49,273 bases of DNA from assembly GCA_045651765.1 (NCBI GenBank), contig JAZRSY010000021.1, positions 1-49,273 on the forward strand. Direction: 5' to 3'. Below, in pieces: positions 42,081 to 49,273 of the stretch. This DNA comes from SIG565 sp045651765. GTDB taxonomy: Bacteria; Bacillota; Clostridia; Oscillospirales; Acutalibacteraceae. Below the pieces are notes generated by a model. The model ran no database searches. It was not told the origin of the DNA and saw nothing but the letters and a program-made list of their open reading frames with translations. The stretch's first letter is position 1, and every line of letters starts with the position of its first letter. Position numbers and translations under genes: made by a program.

Positions 42081-42667
42081 ATGAATTTCATAAACAAAAA
42101 ACAAATGCCTATTATGCTTGTTATGGCAGTATCATTTTTAATTGAATCTCCTTTAAGAACAACAATACTTTCGATTTTCTCGTTTTCGCAACCATTGGCT
42201 TACATAGTAACAAGTATTGTTTTTTATGTTGCTCTATCGGTATGTTTTTTAATTATTTCAAAACCCAACATTACATCAAAGACAGTTGTAAAATCGATTT
42301 GTTTAGCACTTGGATTTTTTGTATTTGAACAAATAATATCATTATTTTTGTTTAGTGAAATTATCGCATTAGTGTATGAAATAATTAGACCTTTGGTTAT
42401 TTTTCTTGTTATAGTTTTAGGAAGTCATTGGTTGTTGGAAAATAAACTAAATTTAGTTGGATTATATTAGTCGGTGTGTTTGTTTTTGGTGCATTGTTTA
42501 ATATTATAGAGTATATTCGAATGATTACTGCAATTCAAAATATGGAGAATGATTTCTTTTCATATTTAATACTTTTGACACCATCAAATAGTGTTTATAG
42601 CATTGTTGCAAAGCTTTCCACCTATATTTTTACATGTGTTTTGCTTATACAAAACAAAAAATTATAA
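42081..42667 (+). CDS. Polytopic membrane protein in two frames, cassette 3 (frameshifted or programmed -1 shift)
   Basis: The first frame (42081-42470) encodes 129 residues with about four membrane helices and stops at TAG. The -1 frame is open from 42446 through to TAA at 42667 and continues as a hydrophobic segment (SWIILVGVFVFGALFNII) and two further helices, as one would expect of the rest of the same protein. The frames overlap at A-AAT-TTA (42449-42455), which is exactly a -1 slippery heptamer in the zero frame. Either the gene is broken by one lost base, or a shift makes a fusion of about 195 residues. No family is recognised. ATG 42081 follows GGCGGTGA. Confidence 0.65.
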
Positions 42668-42694
42668 AATATTATTTAAAATAAAGAAAAAACT

Positions 42695-42778
42695 CGGCTT
42701 TCAGGCACTTTTAATTCGTGCCACTAAGTTCAAAACACCCAAACAAAAATCCGTCCTCTTATGAGGGCGGATTTTTTA
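42695..42778 (+). repeat. Cassette 3' block, copy 3, ending in a terminator
   Basis: GGCTTTCAGGCAC and CGTGCC, then CACTAAGTTCAAAACACCC as in copy 1. The terminator (42744-42776, AAAATCCGTCCTC and complement) is instead like the one after tRNA-Arg(CCG). Confidence 0.8.
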
Positions 42779-42908
42779 ATGAAGAATAAATTAGAATATT
42801 GCAAAAATTAACAGTAAATTTAAAACTGTACTTTTTTTTGTGTTTGTGTTATAATAATATAAAATATATTAAAACTTTAATTACATAATTTATAAAGCGG
42901 AGGTTACT

Positions 42909-44660
42909 ATGCTTAATACAGAAAGATTATGTGTAGGTTGTATGAACGATAACGGCGGAGAGAAAATCTGCTCTATTTGCGGTTACGATTCTAAACAACA
43001 AAATGCCGAAGACCAATTACCTATTCGCTATTGGCTTAAAGATAGGTACTTAGTAGGCCGTGTTTGCGACAGCAACGGCGAGGGTATTACCTATATTGGA
43101 TGGGATAATATTGCCGACCAAATTGTTAATATTAGGGAATATTTTCCTACAGGTATAGCCTCCCGCAATAACGATAAAACTGTAAAAATAGTTGAAGGCA
43201 ATGAATTTATTTTCAATGAAGGAATTTTAGATTTTATAGAACTTAACCGTAAATTACACGATTTAAAAGATTTGCCCTCACTTTTACAGGGCGTAGAGGT
43301 TTTTGAAGAAAACGGCACCGCCTACAGCATTACAAGGTCGGTTTCGGGCATAACCCTTAGGGAATTTTTAATTCGTAACGGCGGTAACTTAAAGTGGGAA
43401 CAAGCAAGGCCGTTGTTTTTACCCGTAATTACAACCCTGCAAGGTCTGCACGATGCCGGAATTTTACATAGAGGCATATCGCCCGAAACTATTATTGTAG
43501 GCCGCGATGGAAAGCTTAAAATAACAGGCATTACAATAAAGGGTGCCCGAATGTCTAAAAGCAGTATGACAGCTCAGTTGTTCCCGGGTTTTTCGGCAAT
43601 AGAGCAATATGGATACGATTTGCAAATGCAAGACGGCAAATATACCGATGTTTACGGTATTGCAGCAACATTATTCAGGGTGCTTATGGGTGCAGTCCCC
43701 ACCGATGCTTCGGACAGAATTTCTAACGACAATTTACAAATACCTGCCAGCATGGTCGAAAGTCTGCCTAAATATGTGCTTTCGGCATTGGCAAATGCTT
43801 TGCAAATAATGCCCGAAAACCGCATTAAAACAATAGAGGCATTCAGATTGGCTTTAACCCCAGTTTCAAGCGACACTTTGGTTAAGCCCGTTGCCTCCAC
43901 CAAAAAAGCCGAGCCTAAAAAATCGGCCCCAAAAACCGAGCCTAATAAAAAACCGGCTAAACCTAAAAAAAGCAACAAAACTAAAAAATACGCAATTTTA
44001 TCTGCAGCCATTACAGCAGGCGTATTTATTATAATTGCAATAATATTCTTTATTGTTACATCGGGCAATAAACCCGAACAGCCAAATACTCCGGCAAACA
44101 ATAATCCGGATTCAAACATTACTTCACAAATGCCTGACGGTAGCGGCGAAACCGTTATACCGAACACCCCAAGTGAAAAATTGTATCAGGTACCCGATTT
44201 ATTAAAACGCCCCTATGCTGAGATTACTAAAAACATTGATTATAAGATTCTTTTTGAGTTTGAGGTTACCGACAAACAGTTTAGTGATACCGTCCCACGC
44301 GGTGCTGTTATAAGTCAGAATCCCACCAGCGACCAAACCGTTAAAAGTGGCACTAAAATTCAGTTAACCTTAAGTTTAGGTCCGCGTATGGTGGCGGTGG
44401 CAAATGTTGCCGAATTAACCAAGGAACAGGCCGTGTTAGAACTTATGAAACAGGGCTTTTTATACGAAAACATTATTATTGAAAACGGCTACGATGCCAC
44501 AAAAAAACCAAACAGTGTTATTGTTACAGAACCTGCCGCCGGCACTAAGGTGGATACCGATTCGGCCATTACCGTAACCTTAAACACATATACCGGCACG
44601 GCAGAAAATAATAATCAAGATAATATGGGCAACGCCCCTATGGATAGCCCAATAGAATAA
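42909..44660 (+). CDS. PASTA-domain protein pseudokinase with zinc ribbon
   Basis: A 583-residue membrane protein. It has a zinc ribbon (CVGC and CSIC in the first 25 residues), a Ser/Thr kinase fold (about 43-310), a Lys/Pro-rich linker, one membrane helix (about 361-385) and two PASTA-like domains outside (about 420-490 and 495-560). Key catalytic residues are gone: the Lys position reads NIREYFP rather than AIKEYFP, the HRD loop is HRGISPE near residue 187, and the DFG loop is ITGI. It probably senses muropeptides or lipid II without phosphorylating. A weak promoter (TGTACT, 17, TATAAT) lies at 42827-42855. Confidence 0.83.
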   Translation: MLNTERLCVGCMNDNGGEKICSICGYDSKQQNAEDQLPIRYWLKDRYLVGRVCDSNGEGITYIGWDNIADQIVNIREYFPTGIASRNNDKTVKIVEGNEFIFNEGILDFIELNRKLHDLKDLPSLLQGVEVFEENGTAYSITRSVSGITLREFLIRNGGNLKWEQARPLFLPVITTLQGLHDAGILHRGISPETIIVGRDGKLKITGITIKGARMSKSSMTAQLFPGFSAIEQYGYDLQMQDGKYTDVYGIAATLFRVLMGAVPTDASDRISNDNLQIPASMVESLPKYVLSALANALQIMPENRIKTIEAFRLALTPVSSDTLVKPVASTKKAEPKKSAPKTEPNKKPAKPKKSNKTKKYAILSAAITAGVFIIIAIIFFIVTSGNKPEQPNTPANNNPDSNITSQMPDGSGETVIPNTPSEKLYQVPDLLKRPYAEITKNIDYKILFEFEVTDKQFSDTVPRGAVISQNPTSDQTVKSGTKIQLTLSLGPRMVAVANVAELTKEQAVLELMKQGFLYENIIIENGYDATKKPNSVIVTEPAAGTKVDTDSAITVTLNTYTGTAENNNQDNMGNAPMDSPIE

Positions 44661-44675
44661 TTTTTAGGAGTTAAT

Positions 44676-46043
44676 ATGGAGAGGGAACGTTTAGGCAGCC
44701 GCCTTGGATTTATATTACTTAGTGCGGGTTGCGCAATTGGATTAGGAAATGTTTGGAAATTTCCGTATGTTGCCGGTCAAAATGGCGGCTCATTATTTGT
44801 ATTAATATATTTGTTTTTCCTTGTGGTAATGGGAATTCCCGTTATGACAATGGAATTTTCTTTAGGCAGGGCCAGTCGCAAAAGCCCCGCTAAAATGTAT
44901 GCCGAATTAAAACCCGAGGATAAAAAATGGCGCTTACATTCTTATGCTGCCGTTGCGGGTAACTTCATTTTAATGATGTTTTACACAACCGTTTCGGCTT
45001 GGCTTATAAGCTATTTTGTTAAAACCGTTAGCGGCAATTTTGTTGGCCTTAACTCTGAAGGCATTGGTGCCGAATTTTCATCAATGTTAAGCAAACCGCT
45101 GCCCATGATTTTTTATATGGGTTTGGTTGTAGTGGTTGGTTTCACAGTTTGCTCATTTAGCCTGCAAAAAGGCCTTGAAAGAATAACCAAATATATGATG
45201 TTGGCACTGCTTGGCATAATGGTGGTGTTGGCAATTAACAGCATATTCTTAAAAGGCGGCACCGAAGGTCTTAAATTTTACCTTATGCCCAGCATTGAAA
45301 ATCTGCAAAAAGTTGGATTTTGGAATGTTGTTGTTGCGGCCATGAATCAAGCATTTTTTACTTTAAGCCTTGGTATTGGTTCTATGGCAATTTTCGGCAG
45401 TTATTTGGGCAAAGAGCGCACCCTTATGGGCGAGGCCGTTAATGTTGCCGCACTTGATACATTTGTGGCACTTTGCTCAGGCCTTATAATTTTCCCGGCT
45501 TGCTCGGCCTTTGGAATTCAACCTGATGCCGGCCCAAACCTCATTTTTATTACATTACCCAACATATTTAACCAAATGCCTTTAGGCAGACTTTGGGGCA
45601 GTTTATTCTTTGCATTTTTATCGTTTGCGGCTTTGTCTACTGTGTTTGCCGTGTTCGAAAACATTAATGCCTGCATTATGGATATGTTTGGAATAACCAA
45701 AAAGAAGGCCTGCATATTTAACGGCATTGCAATGTTTGTGCTGTCACTACCTTGTATATTGGGCTTTAATGTGCTGTCGGGCATAACCCCGTTTGGCGGC
45801 ACTTCAACCATAATGGATTTAGAAGATTTTATAGTAAGCAACATTTTATTGCCAATTGGTGCTTTAATATTTGTGCTGTTTTGCACATCTAAACGCGGTT
45901 GGGGCTTTAAAAATTTTGTAAACGAAGCCAATACCGGTGCCGGAATAAAGGTAAAAAAATGGATGAGTTTTTATTTAACCTATATTTTACCGGTAATGAT
46001 TTTTGCGTTATTTGTAATTGGAATTTATAATTTTTTTAAATAA
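44676..46043 (+). CDS. Sodium-dependent amino-acid symporter, NSS (SLC6-like) family
   Basis: A 455-residue transporter with about 11 to 12 helices. SRLGFILLSAGCAIGLGNVW and WKFPYVAGQNGG near the start hold Na+ and substrate contacts of the family, and VIMGIP-type helix 2 follows (VVMGIPVMTMEFSLGR). Bacterial relatives take up tryptophan, tyrosine or other hydrophobic amino acids with Na+. TTAGGAG precedes the ATG. It lies 15 bases after the pseudokinase gene, so it may be cotranscribed with it. Confidence 0.92.
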   Translation: MERERLGSRLGFILLSAGCAIGLGNVWKFPYVAGQNGGSLFVLIYLFFLVVMGIPVMTMEFSLGRASRKSPAKMYAELKPEDKKWRLHSYAAVAGNFILMMFYTTVSAWLISYFVKTVSGNFVGLNSEGIGAEFSSMLSKPLPMIFYMGLVVVVGFTVCSFSLQKGLERITKYMMLALLGIMVVLAINSIFLKGGTEGLKFYLMPSIENLQKVGFWNVVVAAMNQAFFTLSLGIGSMAIFGSYLGKERTLMGEAVNVAALDTFVALCSGLIIFPACSAFGIQPDAGPNLIFITLPNIFNQMPLGRLWGSLFFAFLSFAALSTVFAVFENINACIMDMFGITKKKACIFNGIAMFVLSLPCILGFNVLSGITPFGGTSTIMDLEDFIVSNILLPIGALIFVLFCTSKRGWGFKNFVNEANTGAGIKVKKWMSFYLTYILPVMIFALFVIGIYNFFK

Positions 46044-46049
46044 ATAACC

Positions 46050-46078
46050 TTGCAAAAAGTTTGCAGGTGTGTTATTAT
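46050..46078 (+). promoter_or_regulatory. Promoter of pheST
   Basis: TTGCAA (46050-46055), 17 bases, TATTAT (46073-46078), just ahead of the T-box leader. Confidence 0.65.
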
Positions 46079-46089
46079 GATTTTGTTTA

Positions 46090-46340
46090 AATGCTATGAT
46101 AAAGTAAAGTAGGTTTAATGTTATTTTCAGAGAGAATATGCCACCGGCTGAAAGCATATTTATTTAAACATTTTGCCGAAGTTCCCTTTTGAGCAGCAAC
46201 GCCGAACAAAAAAGTAAGTGTTGTCGGTCAGGCGCCGTTAAAGGCCTTAAAGTGTTCACTTTTGTGAAAATGCGGGTGGTACCGCGGAGTTTAACTTTTA
46301 AAAACTTCGTCCCTTTTTATAGGGGCGAAGTTTATTTTTT
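46090..46340 (+). promoter_or_regulatory. T-box leader of pheST (Phe specifier)
   Basis: Stem I contains the AGAGA bulge (46131-46135) and GCTGAAAGC loop. A TTC codon in GAAGTTCCC (about 46180-46188) fits a phenylalanine specifier. The conserved T-box GGGTGGTACCGCGG is at 46274-46287. The terminator arms are 46302-46314 and 46321-46333 with a T-run. Uncharged tRNA-Phe would favour the antiterminator and switch on pheST. It explains the long leader between the symporter and pheS, so upstream in-frame codons are not coding. Confidence 0.93.
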
Positions 46341-46353
46341 TGGAGGAATAATA

Positions 46354-47373
46354 ATGAAACAACTTTTAGAATCTATTAAAAGTGCCGCTTTTCAGGCAAT
46401 AGCTAATAGTTCGAGCCTTAAAGAAACCGACGAAATAAGGGTAAAATATTTGGGAAAAAAGGGTGAGCTTACCGCAATATTAAAACAAATGGGCTCACTA
46501 ACCCCCGAAGAACGCCCAAAAATGGGTCAACTTGTTAACGAGGCAAAGGCCTTGGTGGAAGAGCAATTAGCCAATAAAAATGCCGAGCTTAAAGATGCCG
46601 AAATTATAGGTAAGTTAAAGGCCGAAACCTTGGATATAACCATGCCTGCCAAAAAAACTACCGTTGGAAAATTGCACCCACTTAATAAGGTATTAGACGA
46701 TATGATAGATATTTTTCAGTCTATGGGGTTCGATATTGTTGATGGCCCCGAGGTTGAAACCGACCATTATAATTTTGAATCGTTAAATGTTCCGGCCGAC
46801 CACCCTGCCCGCGATATGCAAGATACTTTCTATTTGGGCGAGGGGTTACTCCTCAGAACTCAAACTTCGGCCGCACAAATTCGCACCATGGAAAACAGAA
46901 AACCTCCAATAAGAATTATTTGCCCCGGCCGTGTTTTTCGTGCCGACGAGGTTGATGCCACCCATTCGCCCGTGTTCCATCAAATTGAGGGCCTTGTGGT
47001 TGACAAAGGCATTACCATGTGCGACTTAAAGGGTGTGCTTGAACAATTTGCACACGAAATTTACGGCAAAGACACCGCCGTTAAGTTCCGTCCGTCATTC
47101 TTCCCCTTTACCGAGCCAAGTGTTGAGGTGGATGTTACCTGCTCGGAGTGTGGCGGTAAGGGCTGCCGTGTTTGTAAAGGCAGCGGTTGGATAGAAATTT
47201 TAGGTGCCGGTATGGTGCACCCAAATGTGCTTAAAAATTGCGGTATCGACCCCGAAGTTTATTCAGGTTTTGCTTTTGGCATAGGTCTTGACCGCCTAAC
47301 CACCACACGCTATAAAATTAGCGATATTCGCCTGCTTTTTGAAAATGATAAGCGTTTTTTAGAACAGTTTTAA
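46354..47373 (+). CDS. pheS: Phenylalanine--tRNA ligase alpha subunit
   Basis: A 339-residue catalytic subunit: N-terminal coiled coil (about 1-85), class II core with DATHSPVFHQ (motif 2 region, near 205) and FGIGLDRLTT (motif 3, near 307). The cysteine-rich insert (CSECGGKGCRVC near 265) is usual in Firmicutes. ATG 46354 with TGGAGG is chosen because the longer frame from 46189 would be inside the T-box. Confidence 0.96.
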   Translation: MKQLLESIKSAAFQAIANSSSLKETDEIRVKYLGKKGELTAILKQMGSLTPEERPKMGQLVNEAKALVEEQLANKNAELKDAEIIGKLKAETLDITMPAKKTTVGKLHPLNKVLDDMIDIFQSMGFDIVDGPEVETDHYNFESLNVPADHPARDMQDTFYLGEGLLLRTQTSAAQIRTMENRKPPIRIICPGRVFRADEVDATHSPVFHQIEGLVVDKGITMCDLKGVLEQFAHEIYGKDTAVKFRPSFFPFTEPSVEVDVTCSECGGKGCRVCKGSGWIEILGAGMVHPNVLKNCGIDPEVYSGFAFGIGLDRLTTTRYKISDIRLLFENDKRFLEQF

Positions 47374-47386
47374 GGGGGAAAGTTAA

Positions 47387-49273
47387 ATGAAAATTTCGTT
47401 AAATCAGTTAAAAGAATATGTTGAAATTAATGTTCCTGTAACAGAACTGTGCGACAAAATGGTTATGGCAGGCTTCGAGGTAGAATCCATTGAAAACACC
47501 GGCGATAAAATTAAGAATGTTGTTGTTGCCGAAATTAAAGAAATTGCCCCCCACGAAAACAGCGACCATTTGCAAATTTGCCAAATGGATGTTGGTGGCC
47601 AAGTAGTGCAAATAGTAACGGGCGCTCAAAATATTTCGGTTGGCGACAAGGTTCCCGCTGCACTTAATAACAGCTTTTTACCCAATGGAATGAACATTAA
47701 ATCGGGCAAACTCAGGGGTGTTGAATCTAATGGTATGTTGTGCTCGGGCGAAGAGCTATGCCTTACCGAAGAGGATTATAAAGGCGCTTCGGTTAACGGT
47801 ATATTAATATTAGATTCCAATTTAACCCCCGGTACCGATATGCGCGATGTTTTAGGCCTTAATGATTATATAATAGATTTTAAAATTACGGCCAACCGCC
47901 CCGATTGCAACTGCTTTTTAGGTGTAGCCAAAGAGATTGGCGTTGTGCTTAAAACCAAATTTAATACACCTAAGCCACAATATAAAACTGTGGGCGGCAA
48001 TATTAACGATTACATTAAAATTGACATTGAAAATTACGAACTTTGCCCAAGGTATATTGGTCGCGTTGTTAAAAATTTACGCATAAAACCATCACCCGAT
48101 TGGATGCAAAAGGCCATAACAGCATCGGGTATGCGCCCCATTAATAACATTGTAGATATTACAAACTTTGTTATGTTAGAAACCGGCCAACCAATGCACG
48201 CCTTTAATTATAATGATTTAAGGGGCAAGCACATTATTGTTCGAAATGCAAAAAATGGTGAGAGCATTACAACGCTGGATGAAAAAACCCATAATTTAAA
48301 TGAAAATATGCTGGTTATTGCCGATGGCGAAGTGCCTTCTTGCCTTGCCGGTATAATGGGCGGTTTAGAAAGTGAAATTACCCAAAGCACCACCGATTTA
48401 TTCTTAGAATCGGCTAAATTTAAAAGGGATAATATTCGTAAAACGGGCAGAACCTTGGGCATTCGCACCGAGGCCAGCGGCCGTTTTGAAAAGGGTATAG
48501 ATGTTAATAATACCGAATATGCTATGGAACGTGCATTGCAATTAATTTACGAATTAGATGCCGGAGATATTATAGAGGGTGTTATTGATAAATATGAATC
48601 ATTGCCCAAACCCCGCATTATAACCGTAACCACCGACAAAATTTTAGAGTTATTGGGTGTTGATGTGCCCGATGAAACTATTGTTTCAATTTTAAACAGC
48701 CTTGGCATTAAAACCGAAATTAGCGGCAAAACCCTTACCTGTGAGGTTCCCACTATTCGCGATGATGTTGAGGGCAGAGCCGATTTAGCCGAAGAGGTTA
48801 TGCGAATTTATGGTTATGATAAGATTATAAGCACCGCAATGAACGGAAGCGTTATGCGTGGTCGCAAACTTCCCGAAAGAATTAAAACCGACAAAATTAA
48901 GGCGTTAATGCTTTCAGCCGGTGCTTATGAAATTGCCACCTATTCGTTTATAGCATCAAAAGCGATTGATACCTTACTTTTGGCTGAAGACGATGAACGC
49001 CGCAACCAAATTAAGATTATTAACCCGCTTGGCGATGAATATTCCACAATGCGTACACAGTTAACAACTTCACTTTTAACTGTTTTGGCTACTAATATAA
49101 ATAAGAAAATTGCTGAAGGTCGTTTCTTTGAAATTTCAAAACGCTTTATTGCAAAGTCACTTCCCGTTACCGAACAACCCGATGAAATCCCCACAATGTC
49201 AATTGGTATTTACGGCAAAGATGAAGATTTCTTCTCGCTTAAAGGTATTATTGAAGCAATTTGCGGTTTAATG
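47387..49273 (+). CDS. pheT: Phenylalanine--tRNA ligase beta subunit, cut by the window end
   Basis: An ATG at 47387 after AAGGGGGAAAG opens a frame with no stop to the end of the window (629 codons of about 800). It begins MKISLNQLKEYVEINVP, followed by an EMAP/tRNA-binding domain (VVVAEIKEIAPHENSDHLQ near 45), then NRPDCNCFLGVAKEIG and the B3/B4 editing region (MRPINNIVDITNFVM near 250). It forms the alpha2-beta2 enzyme with pheS, 13 bases upstream. Confidence 0.95.
   Translation, partial: MKISLNQLKEYVEINVPVTELCDKMVMAGFEVESIENTGDKIKNVVVAEIKEIAPHENSDHLQICQMDVGGQVVQIVTGAQNISVGDKVPAALNNSFLPNGMNIKSGKLRGVESNGMLCSGEELCLTEEDYKGASVNGILILDSNLTPGTDMRDVLGLNDYIIDFKITANRPDCNCFLGVAKEIGVVLKTKFNTPKPQYKTVGGNINDYIKIDIENYELCPRYIGRVVKNLRIKPSPDWMQKAITASGMRPINNIVDITNFVMLETGQPMHAFNYNDLRGKHIIVRNAKNGESITTLDEKTHNLNENMLVIADGEVPSCLAGIMGGLESEITQSTTDLFLESAKFKRDNIRKTGRTLGIRTEASGRFEKGIDVNNTEYAMERALQLIYELDAGDIIEGVIDKYESLPKPRIITVTTDKILELLGVDVPDETIVSILNSLGIKTEISGKTLTCEVPTIRDDVEGRADLAEEVMRIYGYDKIISTAMNGSVMRGRKLPERIKTDKIKALMLSAGAYEIATYSFIASKAIDTLLLAEDDERRNQIKIINPLGDEYSTMRTQLTTSLLTVLATNINKKIAEGRFFEISKRFIAKSLPVTEQPDEIPTMSIGIYGKDEDFFSLKGIIEAICGLM

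Larger units (their letters stand above)
40302..42780 (+). mobile_element. Putative array of three gene cassettes behind tRNA-Arg(CCG)
   Basis: Three unrelated small genes are each preceded by nearly the same promoter/leader (TTG..G, 17 bases, TGC then TATAAT or TATACT, then a CGGTGA ribosome region). Each is followed by nearly the same 3' block (TTTCAGGCAC, an AATTCGTGCC-type arm, then a terminator). Two also have matching micro-hairpin arrays. The array is bracketed by 40298-40337 and 42738-42777, which are about 33 of 40 bases alike. Codon use differs from the host genes. No integrase is present in the array. Confidence 0.55.

Noticed and set aside
40302..42780. Classical integron cassette array
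   Set aside because: I see no integrase gene and no attC-like GTTRRRY/RYYYAAC pairs. Each gene has its own promoter and terminator, which integron cassettes usually lack.
43652..44167. Minus-strand frame of 171 codons opposite the pseudokinase gene
   Set aside because: No start signal and no family resemblance; it mirrors the Lys/Pro-rich linker and membrane helix of the real gene.
46189..46353. Longer N-terminus for pheS starting upstream
   Set aside because: These codons lie within the T-box and its terminator, and the normal PheS start with TGGAGG is at 46354.

Overview
The window looks like a low-GC Gram-positive spore-former of the class Clostridia, probably a gut-type uncultured lineage. 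The evidence is a SpoVT-type regulator, a SpoIIQ-like peptidase, a T-box in front of pheST, sigma-A type promoters with 17-base spacers, AGGAGG ribosome sites and AT-rich coding. Species cannot be fixed from the sequence alone. Host genes favour GCC, GAA and TTCGG-rich wording; three stretches do not and look acquired.

Layout. (1) 1-5757: the right end of an integrated element with a GC-rich structured-looking stretch, a DUF6870-like small protein and three tandem large serine recombinases; it abuts a spoVT gene that has lost its first codons. (2) 6281-14056: the rimP-nusA-ylxR-ylxQ-infB-rbfA-nrnA-truB-ribF translation operon, with promoter, leader hairpin and terminator. (3) 14115-26186: housekeeping and cell-wall genes: a SpoIIQ-like peptidase, a secreted protein, a degenerate EF-G paralogue, tex, an M15 peptidase, a riboswitch-controlled OadB/OadG-like pair, a COG2509 flavoprotein, rpmB, gph, dCMP deaminase and an SGNH hydrolase.

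(4) 26266-28843: a tRNA-Arg(CCT) gene on the minus strand cut in the anticodon loop by a 2.5-kb insertion. A 10-bp direct repeat (CTCCTAAGGG on the minus strand) bounds the insert. The insert carries a second, intact but divergent tRNA-Arg(CCT), an ECF sigma factor, a zinc-finger anti-sigma factor and a membrane protein. ATTAGCAA-type repeats sit near both ends and no integrase remains. (5) 28960-36338: a polysaccharide operon: Wzm-like permease, Wzt-like ATPase with a C-terminal domain, a WbdD-like methyltransferase/kinase/coiled-coil protein, two glycosyltransferases and an epimerase.

(6) 36339-40173: PutP-type symporter, GtrA, a two-gene CHR transporter and TspO. (7) 40225-42780: tRNA-Arg(CCG) followed by three unrelated small genes (GNAT, RDD, polytopic membrane protein). 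Each has a near-identical promoter/leader and a near-identical 3' block ending in a terminator; two are also preceded by arrays of tiny hairpins, which suggests a cassette array. (8) 42909-49273: a PASTA pseudokinase, a neurotransmitter:sodium-type symporter, and T-box-controlled pheS and pheT (pheT runs off the window).

The strongest leads are the split tRNA with its replacement tRNA, the recombinase element inside spoVT, the repeat-flanked cassette array with its micro-hairpins, and the WbdD-like chain terminator in a Gram-positive context.
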